The notes below the pieces were generated by a model that saw nothing but the letters and a program-made list of their open reading frames with translations, was not told the DNA's origin and searched no databases. A program made the translations under genes and the position numbers. Below are positions 22,919 through 32,093 of a DNA stretch of 64,000 nucleotides, in pieces. The stretch covers positions 3,472,001 through 3,536,000 of the forward strand of contig NZ_CP018151.1 of the NCBI RefSeq assembly GCF_001889265.1, given 5' to 3'. The first letter of the stretch is position 1; every line of letters starts with the position of its first letter. The stretch is from Microbacterium sp. 1.5R. GTDB taxonomy: Bacteria > Actinomycetota > Actinomycetes > Actinomycetales > Microbacteriaceae.

Positions 22919-24598
22919 TCAGCCGATGAGACCCGGCGCGATCCACACGGTCGAGTCCGCCGGGACCGCCCCGTCGACCACCGTGCCGAGGACGACATCG
23001 GCGGCATCCGCTCCGAGGTCGAACGGCTCGGTGCCGAAGTTCGTCACGATCTGCCAGCCGTTCGGGCGAGCGAAGCGCAGCACATCGGGCCGGCCGGTCT
23101 CGATCCACTCCAGGCTCTCCTCGGTCTGCAGCTCGTGCCGCAGCCGCAGCGCCTCCCGGTAGAGCGAGAGCGTCGACGACGGATCGGCGGCCTCGACATC
23201 GACCGCGGACTCGGCGAACCACGCGGGCTGCGGCAGGTGCGCCTCAGCGGATCCGAAGCCGAACGACGGTCCGGATGCGGTCCAGGGCAGCGGCACGCGG
23301 CATCCGTCCCGTCCCAGTCCGTCGAAGACGGCACCACGGAAGAACGCCGGGTCCTGACGCTGCTCGGGCGCGACGTCGGCGACCTCGTGGAGGCCGAGCT
23401 CCTCGCCCTGATACAGGTAGGTGCTGCCGGGGAGCCCGAGCAGCAGCAGCGTCGCAGCGTGCGCTCGGCGAAGACCCGCCTCGCGATCGAGCTGATCCTC
23501 CGGCCCGCCGGACGCGACCCACTCGACCCCTTGCTTCACTCCGGTGCGCCCCTCGAGCGGCGCGAGACCGTAGCGCGTCGCGTGACGGGTGACGTCATGG
23601 TTCGACAGCACCCACGTCGTCGACGACCCGGTGGCCTCGGACTGCGCGAGGTTGTCGGTGATGATCGTGCGGAACTGCGTCGCGTCGAAGTCGGCGACCA
23701 GCAGGTCGAAGTTGAACGCCTGCCCGAGCCCCTCGGCCGAGGCATACCGTGCGCGGCGCTCGGGAGTGCTGACCCAGGCTTCGGCCACGGCGGTGCGGGG
23801 CGGGTCGTACTCGTTGAAGACCCGGCGCCACTCGGCGTAGATCTCGTGCACGTCGTCGCGGTCGTGCAGCGGATGGTTGCCGTCGTGCGGGAGCAGCTCG
23901 AGATCGGCGGTGCTGGGCAGCGGCTCGGTCAGATCCTTCGTCAGCATGTGGGCGACATCGATGCGGAAGCCGTCGACCCCGCGGTCCGACCAGAAGCGCA
24001 GCGTCGTCAGGAAGTCCTCGCGCACCTCCGGGTGGTCCCAGTTGAAGTCGGGCTGTTCGGGGGCGAAGCTGTGCAGGTACCACTGGCCGTCATCGACCCG
24101 CTCCCACGCCGATCCGCCGAACGCGGCGGTCCAGTCGGTCGGCGGCTCCGCGCCGTCGGGACCGGATCCCTCGCGGAAGATGTACCGCTCGCGGGCCGCC
24201 GAGCCGCGGCCTGCGGCGAGCGCCTCCTGGAACCACTCGTGCAGGTCGGACGAATGGTTCGGCACGATGTCGACCACGACGCGGATGCCGCGCTCGTGCA
24301 GCGCCGCGACCATGTCGTCGAAGTCGTCGAGCGTGCCCAGGCGCGGATCGACGTCGCGGTAGTCGGCCACGTCGTAGCCCCCGTCTGCCAGGGCCGACGG
24401 ATAGAACGGGCTGAGCCACACGGCGTCGATGCCGAGGTCGCGCAGGTAGTCGGCCCGCGAGACGATGCCAGGGATGTCACCGAGGCCGTCGCCGTTCGCA
24501 TCGGCGAAGCTGCGGGGGTAGATCTGGTAGACGGCGGCCTGGCGCCACCATGCGGCCGTCGTGTCGTCGCGGGTCTCGGTGAGAAGCGCATCGGTCAT
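22919..24598 (-). CDS. GH13 alpha-glucosidase
   Basis: 559 residues. GH13 motifs in order: YQIYPRSFADANGDGLGDI (24-42), DIVPNHSS (110-117), GFRIDVAHM with nucleophile Asp214, AVAEAWV with acid/base Glu273, and LSNHDV with Asp335. The calcium-independent oligo-1,6/alpha-1,4-glucosidase subfamily fits best. No signal peptide: it works on imported malto- or isomalto-oligosaccharides or related alpha-glucosides. It is last in an operon with two permeases and a binding protein, opposite a ROK regulator. Exact linkage preference is not visible. Confidence 0.93.
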   Translation of the reverse strand: MTDALLTETRDDTTAAWWRQAAVYQIYPRSFADANGDGLGDIPGIVSRADYLRDLGIDAVWLSPFYPSALADGGYDVADYRDVDPRLGTLDDFDDMVAALHERGIRVVVDIVPNHSSDLHEWFQEALAAGRGSAARERYIFREGSGPDGAEPPTDWTAAFGGSAWERVDDGQWYLHSFAPEQPDFNWDHPEVREDFLTTLRFWSDRGVDGFRIDVAHMLTKDLTEPLPSTADLELLPHDGNHPLHDRDDVHEIYAEWRRVFNEYDPPRTAVAEAWVSTPERRARYASAEGLGQAFNFDLLVADFDATQFRTIITDNLAQSEATGSSTTWVLSNHDVTRHATRYGLAPLEGRTGVKQGVEWVASGGPEDQLDREAGLRRAHAATLLLLGLPGSTYLYQGEELGLHEVADVAPEQRQDPAFFRGAVFDGLGRDGCRVPLPWTASGPSFGFGSAEAHLPQPAWFAESAVDVEAADPSSTLSLYREALRLRHELQTEESLEWIETGRPDVLRFARPNGWQIVTNFGTEPFDLGADAADVVLGTVVDGAVPADSTVWIAPGLIG

Positions 24599-24643
24599 GA
24601 GGGGTGTTGCTCCTTCGTGTTGCGGTCCGGGGTGTGCGACGTG

Positions 24644-25522
24644 TCAGCCCTTGACGGCGCCCTGTGTGACGCCCTCCATGACGAAGCGCTGCGTGAACAG
24701 GTAGGCCAGGATCGCCGGGGCCATCGCCATGAGGTACGAGGCGAACGACACGTTGTAGTTGTTGCTGAACTGGGTCTGGAAGAGGTTCTGCCGCACCGGC
24801 AGCGTCTGCAGCGCGGGATCGGAGATGATCAGCGACGGCATCATGAAGTCGTTCCAGGCGTAGAGGAAGGCGAAGATGCCGACCGTCGCGCTCATCGGCG
24901 CCAGCAGCGGGAAGATCAGCTGCCAGAACGTCTGCCAGGTGGTGGCGCCGTCGATGCGGGCGCTCTCTTCGAGCTCGATCGGGATCGACCGCAGGAACGC
25001 GGTGAACAGCAGCACGCTGAAGCTCAGCTGGAACATCGTCGCGAGGATGATCACGCCGAACGGGTTGTCGAGTCCCACCCAGCCGGTCAGCTGGATCTGC
25101 GGCAGCGCCACCACGGGGAACGGGATGAACATCGCGGCGAGCAGATAGAAGAACGACCAGCGGAACAGGCGGTGGTCCCAGTTGCGGACGATCGCGTACG
25201 ACGCGAAGGCCGCGAGCACGATCGTCGCGATCACGGTGCCGGCCGTGACCAGCAGCGAGATCCCCGCGCCGACCGGGAACTTCGTGAGATTCCAGGCCTC
25301 GACGAACCCGTCGATGCTGAAGGGCGCCGGCAGCGAGAACGCGTTGCCGTCGACCGCCTGACCCGTGGTCTTGAACGCCATCGAGATCGTGACGTACAGC
25401 GGCAGCAGCACGGTGACGGCACACAGGATCAGGATGATCGTGCCCGACCAGTTGACGCGCTCCATGCGGACGCGCGGCTTCTTGCCCGAGGTGGGGATGG
25501 TGGTGAGTGTCTGCGTCGACAT
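24644..25522 (-). CDS. ABC sugar permease, MalG type (alpha-glucoside module)
   Basis: 292 residues, six predicted helices after a short polar start. EAA loop IELEESARIDGATTWQTFWQLIFPLLAPM is typical of CUT1 importers, and the C terminus ends QRFVMEGVTQGAVKG. ATG 25522 shares one base with the preceding permease stop (TGATG). Works with the MalF-type permease and the lipoprotein encoded just upstream. Confidence 0.93.
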   Translation of the reverse strand: MSTQTLTTIPTSGKKPRVRMERVNWSGTIILILCAVTVLLPLYVTISMAFKTTGQAVDGNAFSLPAPFSIDGFVEAWNLTKFPVGAGISLLVTAGTVIATIVLAAFASYAIVRNWDHRLFRWSFFYLLAAMFIPFPVVALPQIQLTGWVGLDNPFGVIILATMFQLSFSVLLFTAFLRSIPIELEESARIDGATTWQTFWQLIFPLLAPMSATVGIFAFLYAWNDFMMPSLIISDPALQTLPVRQNLFQTQFSNNYNVSFASYLMAMAPAILAYLFTQRFVMEGVTQGAVKG

Positions 25523-26523
25523 CAGAGTGCGTTCCTTCCGCGGGTCAGCGAGAGCTGCAGCAGGGAGATGAGCACGGCGACGATGAAGAAGATCGTCGCG
25601 TTGGCCATCTGGTAGGCGTAGTCGCCGCCGTTGAAGCCCGCGATGATCGTCATCGCGACGCTGCGGGTGGCGGTGCCGGGACCGCCGTTGGTGAGGCCGA
25701 CGATGATGTCGTAGGCGTTGAGGAAGCCCTTGAAGCCCAGGATGACGTTGATCACCACGTACCCCGCGACGAGCGGAAGCGTGATGCGGAAGAGCTGCTG
25801 CCTCTTGTTCGCTCCGTCGATGCTGGCTGCCTCGTAGACCTCGCCCGGCACCGAGAGCAGGCCGGCGATGTAGATGAGCAGTGTGCCCGGAACCGCCTGC
25901 CACGCGGTGACGATGACGATCGCCACCCACGCGAGATCGGGATTCGCGAGCAGACTGGTCGAGAGCCACGGGATGCCGGTGGCGGCACCCGCGGCAGGGA
26001 TCGAGTTCGAGAACAGGAAGTTGAAGACGTAGGCGATGATGATGCCCGAGATCACCATGGGGATCACGAAGATCGTGCGCAGCCCCGTCTTGAACCGGAT
26101 GCGGGAGGTCAGCCCGACCGCCAGCAGGAACGCGATCACGTTGACGACGATCACCGTGGCGATCGAGAAACCGAACGTGAACAGGTAGCTCTGCAGGATG
26201 GCCGGGTCGCTGAACATCGCGATGTAGTTGGTCAGCCCGTTGAAGCTCCACTCGCCGATGCCGATCGAGTCGGTGAAGCTGAAGAAGATGCCCATGATGC
26301 CGGGCACGGTGATCGCGAGCGTGAAGATGACCAGCGTCGGCAGCAGGAACAGGTAGTAGATCGGCTCGACCTTGCGGGTGCGGCGACCGAGCTTGCGGGT
26401 GCCTCCCGTGATGATCGCCGTGGTGTCGGTCGTGGGGGTGTTGGGCTTCGTGATCGTGCCCGCCGTCGGCCTCGACGACGAGGGGTTGGGGGCTGCCGGG
26501 TTGGGCAGAGCGGTGTTCGTCAT
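25522..26523 (-). CDS. ABC sugar permease, MalF type (alpha-glucoside module)
   Basis: 333 residues. A proline/asparagine-rich cytoplasmic start (about 60 residues) precedes six helices. EAA loop GEVYEAASIDGANKRQQLFRITLPLVAGY. ATG 26523 overlaps the lipoprotein stop by four bases. Transmembrane partner of the following permease. Confidence 0.93.
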   Translation of the reverse strand: MTNTALPNPAAPNPSSSRPTAGTITKPNTPTTDTTAIITGGTRKLGRRTRKVEPIYYLFLLPTLVIFTLAITVPGIMGIFFSFTDSIGIGEWSFNGLTNYIAMFSDPAILQSYLFTFGFSIATVIVVNVIAFLLAVGLTSRIRFKTGLRTIFVIPMVISGIIIAYVFNFLFSNSIPAAGAATGIPWLSTSLLANPDLAWVAIVIVTAWQAVPGTLLIYIAGLLSVPGEVYEAASIDGANKRQQLFRITLPLVAGYVVINVILGFKGFLNAYDIIVGLTNGGPGTATRSVAMTIIAGFNGGDYAYQMANATIFFIVAVLISLLQLSLTRGRNAL

Positions 26524-27863
26524 GGCGTGGACTCCTCTGTCTCGCCGGATGCTGAGTCCTCACCGGAGGCGTTGTCCTGGGTCGACGGGATGGGAGCGCG
26601 GAACGCGATCCTCGCCCAGTCGGCATCCATGGTGCGCAACGTGGAGGTCGGGGACGCGCCCAGCACCATCGCCTGCGCGTAGTTGAAGACCGGCAGGGTT
26701 CGGGGCACGAGCACCGAGGGTCCCTGATAGATCTGGCCGTTGTCGTAGTACTCGATCATTCCCTCGATCCGAGGGTCGTCCGGGGCCGGTGCGTCCTTCG
26801 TCGGGGTGAACCCGAGCTGCGACGCGTTGTAGGCCTCGATGTTCTCGGGCTGGAACAGGTACTCGAGGAAGTCACCTGCTGCCTCCTGGTGCTGCGACCC
26901 CTCGGGGATCATCGCGGCGAGGTCCATGTTGACGCGCACGCCGAGGTCGGCGGGATCGTCGGTCATCGGCAGCGGGAAGGTGCCGAGGTCGAGGTCGGGA
27001 GCCGTCTTCTCGATCTCGCTGAACGCCCACGGCCCCTGCAGGTACATCGCCGCCTCGCCCTTGCCGAATGCGAGATTGCCGTCGCCGTATCCGCGGCTCG
27101 CGGCATCCGCGTTGGTGTACTCGGTCGCGAGGGTCATCATGCGGTCCATGGGCTCGGCGAAGTCCTTCTCGAACGACACCTCGGAGTCGGGACCGACCTC
27201 GGTACCCTCCTCCGCGAGGGTGTCGAAGAAGTCGATCACGTCGACCGAGCCGCCGGCGGTGTAGTCGTACCAGCCCTGCGCGACGGTCCAGTCGTCCTTG
27301 AAGGTGGCGTAGAAGGGGTCGATCCCCGCCTGCTTCAGCTGATCGCACACGGCGAGCAGCTCGTCCCACGTCTGCGGGACCTCGAGGCCCTGCTCGTCGA
27401 AGATCTGCTTGTTGTAGATGACCGACGCGCCCATCACCGAGTACGGCAGCGCGCTCGTGCGCCCCTCGCACGAGCCGTACTGCTCCATGAGCGGCTGCAG
27501 GTCGTCGCGGATGGTCGAGGCGGCCTCGGTGTCGGAGAGATCCGTGAGCGCGCAGCGCTGCACGAACCGGGCGATCTCGTAGTTGTAGTTGGCCAGCATG
27601 ATGTCCGGCGGGTTGCCGCGCACGAAGCTCGCCGACACGACGTCGACACCCGAGGTGTCGATCTCGACGCGCACCTTGTCCTGCGAGGAGTTGTACTCGG
27701 CGACGAGCTCTGTCATGAACTCGATCGCCTCGCGTTTGCTGAACGTGAAGCGGATGGTCTCGGTTCCGCCGGCCGTCGAGCAGCCGGTCAGAGCCGCTCC
27801 GACCAGGGCGAGCGCGGCCGCACCGGCCACCAGCTGCGCCGGGCGTGGGGGTTTCACAGACAC
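26520..27863 (-). CDS. ABC sugar-binding lipoprotein (alpha-glucoside module)
   Basis: 447 residues. Signal peptide with lipobox ALTGC near residues 24-28; family-1 solute-binding fold (IRFTFSKREAIEFMTELVAEYN, PDIMLANYNYEIARFV, GKGEAAMYLQGPWAFSEIEK, DFLEYLFQPENIEAYN). First gene of the operon with two permeases and a GH13 enzyme, so the ligand is probably an alpha-glucoside. The acidic tail ASGEDSASGETEEST is unusual and may be a flexible end. Confidence 0.92.
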   Translation of the reverse strand: MSVKPPRPAQLVAGAAALALVGAALTGCSTAGGTETIRFTFSKREAIEFMTELVAEYNSSQDKVRVEIDTSGVDVVSASFVRGNPPDIMLANYNYEIARFVQRCALTDLSDTEAASTIRDDLQPLMEQYGSCEGRTSALPYSVMGASVIYNKQIFDEQGLEVPQTWDELLAVCDQLKQAGIDPFYATFKDDWTVAQGWYDYTAGGSVDVIDFFDTLAEEGTEVGPDSEVSFEKDFAEPMDRMMTLATEYTNADAASRGYGDGNLAFGKGEAAMYLQGPWAFSEIEKTAPDLDLGTFPLPMTDDPADLGVRVNMDLAAMIPEGSQHQEAAGDFLEYLFQPENIEAYNASQLGFTPTKDAPAPDDPRIEGMIEYYDNGQIYQGPSVLVPRTLPVFNYAQAMVLGASPTSTLRTMDADWARIAFRAPIPSTQDNASGEDSASGETEESTP

Positions 27864-27892
27864 CGTCGTCCTTTCGTCCGGTAGATCCGCAG

Positions 27893-27904
27893 ACTAAATC
27901 TAGT
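27893..27904. promoter_or_regulatory. Candidate ROK operator
   Basis: ACTAAATCTAGT is a near-palindrome (10 of 12 positions) in the gap between the divergent lipoprotein and ROK genes. Read on the minus strand it overlaps TAGATT, the best -10 candidate for the glucoside operon. Confidence 0.5.
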
Positions 27905-27964
27905 GAGCGAATTTACTTCGATGAACGGTACTCTCTCATCTGGACGAGAGTGAGGTCAAGGCCC

Positions 27965-29185
27965 GTGACAGAAGTCTCCGCAGGTCTCGGCACCGGACGA
28001 GCCAGCGTCGGCGCCATCCTCGACTTCGCCTGGGCGGCCGGGGAGTTCACCGCGACCGAGGCGATGGCGAGCACCTCGCTGACCCGTTCGACAGCGATCG
28101 ACGGGATCGACACCCTCGTCGATGCCGGGGTGCTGCGCGAGCTGCCCAACGCCCGCGCCGCCGGAAGCTACCGCGCAGGACGCCCGGCGCGACGTTTCGT
28201 GCTGGCATCCGACCTGGGCGTCGTCATCGGGGTGGATGCCGGAGACACCCACCTCGCGGTGACCGTCGCCGACCCCACCGACCACACTCTCGTGCACCAC
28301 CGCACCGACCTCGAACCGACGCAGACCGCGGCGGCACGCCGCGCCACGATCCTCGACCAGATGCAGCACGCGCTCGCCGAGGCCGAGGTCTCGCGCGAGG
28401 CGGTGCTCGCGATCTGCGTCGGCGTCGCCGCGCCCGTCAACCGGGCGGGCATCTCTCCGCCGCATCCCGAGGGCTTCTGGGAGCGCACGAACCCCGGTCT
28501 CGCCGAGGCGCTCGCCGACTGGGCCCCCGTCGTGGAGATCAAGAACGACGCACAGCTCGCCGCGATCGCCGAGGGCTCGGCCGGCGCAGCCATCGGATGC
28601 CGTGACTACGTCGCCCTGCTCGCGAGCGAACGCTTCGGCGGCGGCGTCGTGGTCGACGGCCACGTGCTGCACGGCGCTCACGGTGGAGTCGGCGAGGGTG
28701 TCGTGTTCGACCACATCATCGGCGTCGGCTCGGCTTTCGGTCTGCGCTACGCCCTGCAGGATCAGGTGCGGGCGGCGGTCGAGAGCGGCGAGATCTCCTT
28801 CGAATCCCCGATCGGGCGGCTCGCACGCGAGGAGCGCATCGACCCCCGCGCCGTGCTGACGGCGGCGGCAGCCGGCGATGCCGATGCGCTCCTGGCCACC
28901 TCCCGCGTCGGCGCGACGCTCGCCCGTGTGGTCGGCGTGCTCGGCAGCATGTACGACCCCTCCCGCGTGATCGTGTGCGGGGCGGTGGCCGAGAGCATCG
29001 CCCCCGTTCTCACGGCTGCGCGCGAGGTGCTGCCGGCCCAGCTGCACCTGCCGGCACCCGAGATCCTCGCCTCGACGCTGGGCGCCGAGGTCGTCTCGAT
29101 CGGCGCCGTCGCGACCGCGCGCAGGGCGGCGCGCGAGGTGGCCGTGCCGCTGCTCGCGGAGCGGCGGCTCAGCGCGGTGAGCTGA
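27965..29185 (+). CDS. ROK-family transcriptional regulator
   Basis: 406 residues. N-terminal winged HTH (about 10-60, FTATEAMASTSLTRSTAIDGIDTLVDAGVLRE) is fused to a sugar-kinase-like ROK fold (VVIGVDAGDTHLAVTVAD, CVGVAAPVNRAG, IKNDAQLAAIAEG, GGVVVDG). The ROK cysteine zinc motif is absent, as in many regulators. GTG 27965 follows a weak GAGG; a longer frame runs into the promoter. Divergent from the alpha-glucoside operon, which it most likely controls. Inducer unknown. Confidence 0.9.
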   Translation: MTEVSAGLGTGRASVGAILDFAWAAGEFTATEAMASTSLTRSTAIDGIDTLVDAGVLRELPNARAAGSYRAGRPARRFVLASDLGVVIGVDAGDTHLAVTVADPTDHTLVHHRTDLEPTQTAAARRATILDQMQHALAEAEVSREAVLAICVGVAAPVNRAGISPPHPEGFWERTNPGLAEALADWAPVVEIKNDAQLAAIAEGSAGAAIGCRDYVALLASERFGGGVVVDGHVLHGAHGGVGEGVVFDHIIGVGSAFGLRYALQDQVRAAVESGEISFESPIGRLAREERIDPRAVLTAAAAGDADALLATSRVGATLARVVGVLGSMYDPSRVIVCGAVAESIAPVLTAAREVLPAQLHLPAPEILASTLGAEVVSIGAVATARRAAREVAVPLLAERRLSAVS

Positions 29186-29189
29186 CGTC

Positions 29190-29729
29190 GTGCGAGAACC
29201 AGAGCCGCAGCGCTCCCCGTCATCGATCGAACTGCTCCTCGACGCAGAGGCCGAGGCCGCGGTCCGGGCCGAATGGAATGCTCTCGCGGCGCGCGGCCTG
29301 TCGAGCCTCGCGGGGCACACGTCGGCGAGCAACCGCCCTCACATCACGCTGGTCGCACGCGTCGACCTGTCACCGCCCGGACCAGATGTCTTCGCCGGCA
29401 TCCCGTCGTTCCCGATCACGCTGGGCGCTCCCCTGCTCTTCGGCTCCGGAGATCGCCGTGTGCTGGCGCGGAGCATCGTTCCCCGTGCGGAGTTGATCCA
29501 CCTCCGCGAGACGATCCTCTCCGCCGTCGGGCCGGGTGACGATGCCCCGCATACCGCGCCGGGCGAGTGGATGCCGCACGTCGCCCTCGCCCGACGGTTG
29601 CGGGTCACCGATCTGGCGGACGCGCTGGATCTCATCGGCGGCGACATCCACGCTCACGCGCGCAGTGTGCGGCACTGGGACCCCGGCACCGCGCAGATCA
29701 CTGCGCTCGCGGAGCTGCGTCAGGCGTAG
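29190..29729 (+). CDS. 2'-5' RNA ligase superfamily protein
   Basis: 179 residues with the two HXT/S-like motifs of the 2H phosphoesterase fold: RPHITLV (about residues 49-55) and MPHVALA (about 127-133; valine-alanine replaces the usual T/S). The first H-x-T is intact and the second is H-x-A, so catalysis is uncertain. GTG start four bases after the ROK stop, so it is likely cotranscribed. The 3' end overlaps the convergent reductase gene by 10 bases. Specific role unknown, perhaps cyclic-phosphate chemistry. Confidence 0.85.
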   Translation: MREPEPQRSPSSIELLLDAEAEAAVRAEWNALAARGLSSLAGHTSASNRPHITLVARVDLSPPGPDVFAGIPSFPITLGAPLLFGSGDRRVLARSIVPRAELIHLRETILSAVGPGDDAPHTAPGEWMPHVALARRLRVTDLADALDLIGGDIHAHARSVRHWDPGTAQITALAELRQA

Positions 29730-30634
29730 TCGCTGTCGTCCACCGGGGAAGGCGCCGACCCCCGGCTCTCGATGGCGCCCCACAGCGCCTCCGGGACCTC
29801 CGCCTGCTCCAGCTCGTCGAGCTGCTCACGACGATGCGGTCTCGACACCCCGACGACTGTGGAGTCGACCAGCGGGGACCGCAGCGAGTAGTGCAGCGCT
29901 GCGGCAGCCATCGACGTTCCCTGCTCCGCGCAGACGCGCTGCAGACGCTCGGTCCACCTCAGCAGCTCCTCGCCGGCAGGTCGATAGGCGTACTGCGCAC
30001 CGGAATGCGGCCCCTTGACGAGCAGTCCCGAACCGAAGGGCGCAGCGTTGAACACGGCCATGCCGCGTGCCTTGGCGTCGGCGAACACACTCTCAGCCGA
30101 GTGATCCACGAGCGTGAATCGGTTGTGGATCAGCACGGCGTCGAACACCCCCGTCTCGACGTACTTCGCCATCAGCGGGACCGGAGCCGCCGCCACACCG
30201 ATCGCGTCCACCACGCCGGCGCTCCGCAGTTCGATGAGCCCCTGCACCGCGCCCCCGATCGAGATCGTGTCCTCGAACGACACCGAGTACGGGTCGTGCA
30301 GGTGCAACAGCGGAAGCCGGTCGACCCCGAGCCGCGCGGTCGTCTCCTCGAACGAGCGGAGGACGCGGTCTCGGTCGAACACGCCCGTCTCAGGGTCCTG
30401 ATCCACCTTCGAGATGACTCGCGAACCGTCCATCCCCAGCTCGCGCAGCGCGATGCCGATGACGGCTTCGGATCGACCGGCCGAGTAGTTGTTCGACGTG
30501 TCCACGAACCCGTGCCGGCTCGTGAGCAGGTCGATGGCGACATCGACGGCCGCTCTCTCCTCGGCGGATCCCGGCTCCGAATGCCGGCCGAGGCCGGAGG
30601 TTCCGAGGGTGATGGCAGTCGGTTCGATCCTCAT
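29720..30634 (-). CDS. Aldo/keto reductase
   Basis: 304 residues from ATG 30634 (MRIEPTAITLGTSGLGR). DTSNNYSAGRSE carries the catalytic aspartate and tyrosine, ISKVD the lysine and LLHLHDPYS the histidine; SRPHRREQLDEL fits the NADPH site. The extra 16 upstream residues in frame are unlike the family. Close to D-threo-aldose 1-dehydrogenase-like proteins, but the substrate is not determinable. Confidence 0.88.
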   Translation of the reverse strand: MRIEPTAITLGTSGLGRHSEPGSAEERAAVDVAIDLLTSRHGFVDTSNNYSAGRSEAVIGIALRELGMDGSRVISKVDQDPETGVFDRDRVLRSFEETTARLGVDRLPLLHLHDPYSVSFEDTISIGGAVQGLIELRSAGVVDAIGVAAAPVPLMAKYVETGVFDAVLIHNRFTLVDHSAESVFADAKARGMAVFNAAPFGSGLLVKGPHSGAQYAYRPAGEELLRWTERLQRVCAEQGTSMAAAALHYSLRSPLVDSTVVGVSRPHRREQLDELEQAEVPEALWGAIESRGSAPSPVDDSDYA

Positions 30635-30701
30635 CCGCGTTGAGTCCGTTCTGTCGGGGCGGTCATCACGGTTCTCCGCCACTGTATCCCCGCTGTCCGC
30701 C

Positions 30702-32057
30702 TCACTCCACGAGCAGTGCGGGCTCCTCGAGCACGGATGCCACGTCGGCGATGAAGCGGCTCATGCCGTCGCCGTCGATCACGCGGTGGTCGAACGAGCC
30801 TGCGACCGTGGTCACCCAGCGGGGGCGCACCTCGCCGTCGACGACCCACGGCTTCTGGCTGATCGTGCCCATGGCCACGATGCCCGCCTCGCCGGGGTTG
30901 ATGATCGGGGTACCGGCATCCATCCCGAACACACCGATGTTGGTGATCGTGATCGTGCCACCCTGCTGGTCGGCGGGGCTGGTCTTGCCCTCGCGCGCCG
31001 TCAGGGTGAGCCTGTTCAGAGCGCGGGCGAGGTCCTTCATGCTGAGGTCCTGCGCGTCCTTGATGTTCGGCACGAGCAGACCGCGAGGCGTCGCCGCGGC
31101 GATGCCGAGGTTCACGTAGTGGCGCACCGCGATCTCCGCGCCACCCTCGGTCTCGATCCACGCGGCATTCACCATCGGGGTGCGGCGGGCAGCCCAGATG
31201 ACGGCGCGGGCCATGATCAGCAACGGCGAGACGCGGATGTCGGCATAGTCGGGCGATGCCTTGAGCCTCTTGACGAGCTCCATCGTGCGGCTCGCGTCGA
31301 TCTCCTTCCACACGGTGACGTGCGGAGCGGAGTACGCGCTCTGCACCATCGCCGACGAGGTCGCCTTGCGCACGCCCTTCACAGGGATCGACTCGGTGCG
31401 GTCGTCGGACACCGGGGCGGATGCCGGCGCTGCCGACACTCCACGGGCGAGGCCCGCCGGCGTGCTCTGCGGTGCGGGCACGGTCTCTTCGCGCACGGCG
31501 CCCCACTCGGGCGTCTCGATGTTGCGGAAGACGCTGGCCTGCGAGGCGTGGGTCATCACGTCGTCGCGAGTCACCTCGCCGTCGGCTCCGGTGGGCGTGA
31601 CCGTGGTGAGGTCGACGCCCAGATCGCGGGCGAGCTTGCGGATCGGCGGCTTCGCGATCACGCCGACCGACGAGCGCACCGGGCGCTCCGCCGGACGCTT
31701 GCGCCGCGACGTCGCACCGCCGCCCGTGCCGTAGCCGACGAGAACCGACCCGCCGCCCTCTTCCGGCGCGGGGGCCTCCGCGGTGGCGATCTTGCCGGGT
31801 CCGGCGTCGTCGCGCGCATCGGTCACGAAGGTGATGATCGGCGAGCCGACCTCGACGGTCGCGCCCTCGGCGGCGAGCAGCTCGCCGACGACTCCGGCGT
31901 GCGGCGACGGCAGCTCGACGAGCGACTTGGCGGTCTCGATCTCGCAGATGACGTCGTTGATGGCGACGGAGTCACCCGGCGCGACCTTCCATGCCACGAT
32001 CTCGGCCTCGGTCAGGCCCTCGCCCACATCGGGGAGGTTGAAGTTCTGCGTGCTCAT
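30702..32057 (-). CDS. bkdC: Branched-chain 2-oxoacid dehydrogenase E2
   Basis: 451 residues: lipoyl domain (1-80, lipoyl lysine at 44 in EIETAKS), Ala/Pro linker, peripheral subunit-binding domain (about 135-172, [16 protein letters not shown]), and a C-terminal acyltransferase core with [16 protein letters not shown] holding the catalytic histidine. It transfers acyl groups from E1 to CoA. Third gene of E1alpha-E1beta-E2; no E3 gene is present, so it probably uses a shared Lpd. Confidence 0.93.
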   Translation of the reverse strand: MSTQNFNLPDVGEGLTEAEIVAWKVAPGDSVAINDVICEIETAKSLVELPSPHAGVVGELLAAEGATVEVGSPIITFVTDARDDAGPGKIATAEAPAPEEGGGSVLVGYGTGGGATSRRKRPAERPVRSSVGVIAKPPIRKLARDLGVDLTTVTPTGADGEVTRDDVMTHASQASVFRNIETPEWGAVREETVPAPQSTPAGLARGVSAAPASAPVSDDRTESIPVKGVRKATSSAMVQSAYSAPHVTVWKEIDASRTMELVKRLKASPDYADIRVSPLLIMARAVIWAARRTPMVNAAWIETEGGAEIAVRHYVNLGIAAATPRGLLVPNIKDAQDLSMKDLARALNRLTLTAREGKTSPADQQGGTITITNIGVFGMDAGTPIINPGEAGIVAMGTISQKPWVVDGEVRPRWVTTVAGSFDHRVIDGDGMSRFIADVASVLEEPALLVE

Positions 32058-32093
32058 GTGCGGTCCTTTCGGAACGGTGAGATCAGGGTGAGA

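Noticed and set aside
22817..25615. A 932-codon open frame on the plus strand opposite the GH13 and permease genes
   Set aside because: Arg/Asp/His-rich composition with no domain signals; it mirrors real genes with clear motifs on the minus strand. High G+C produces such frames.
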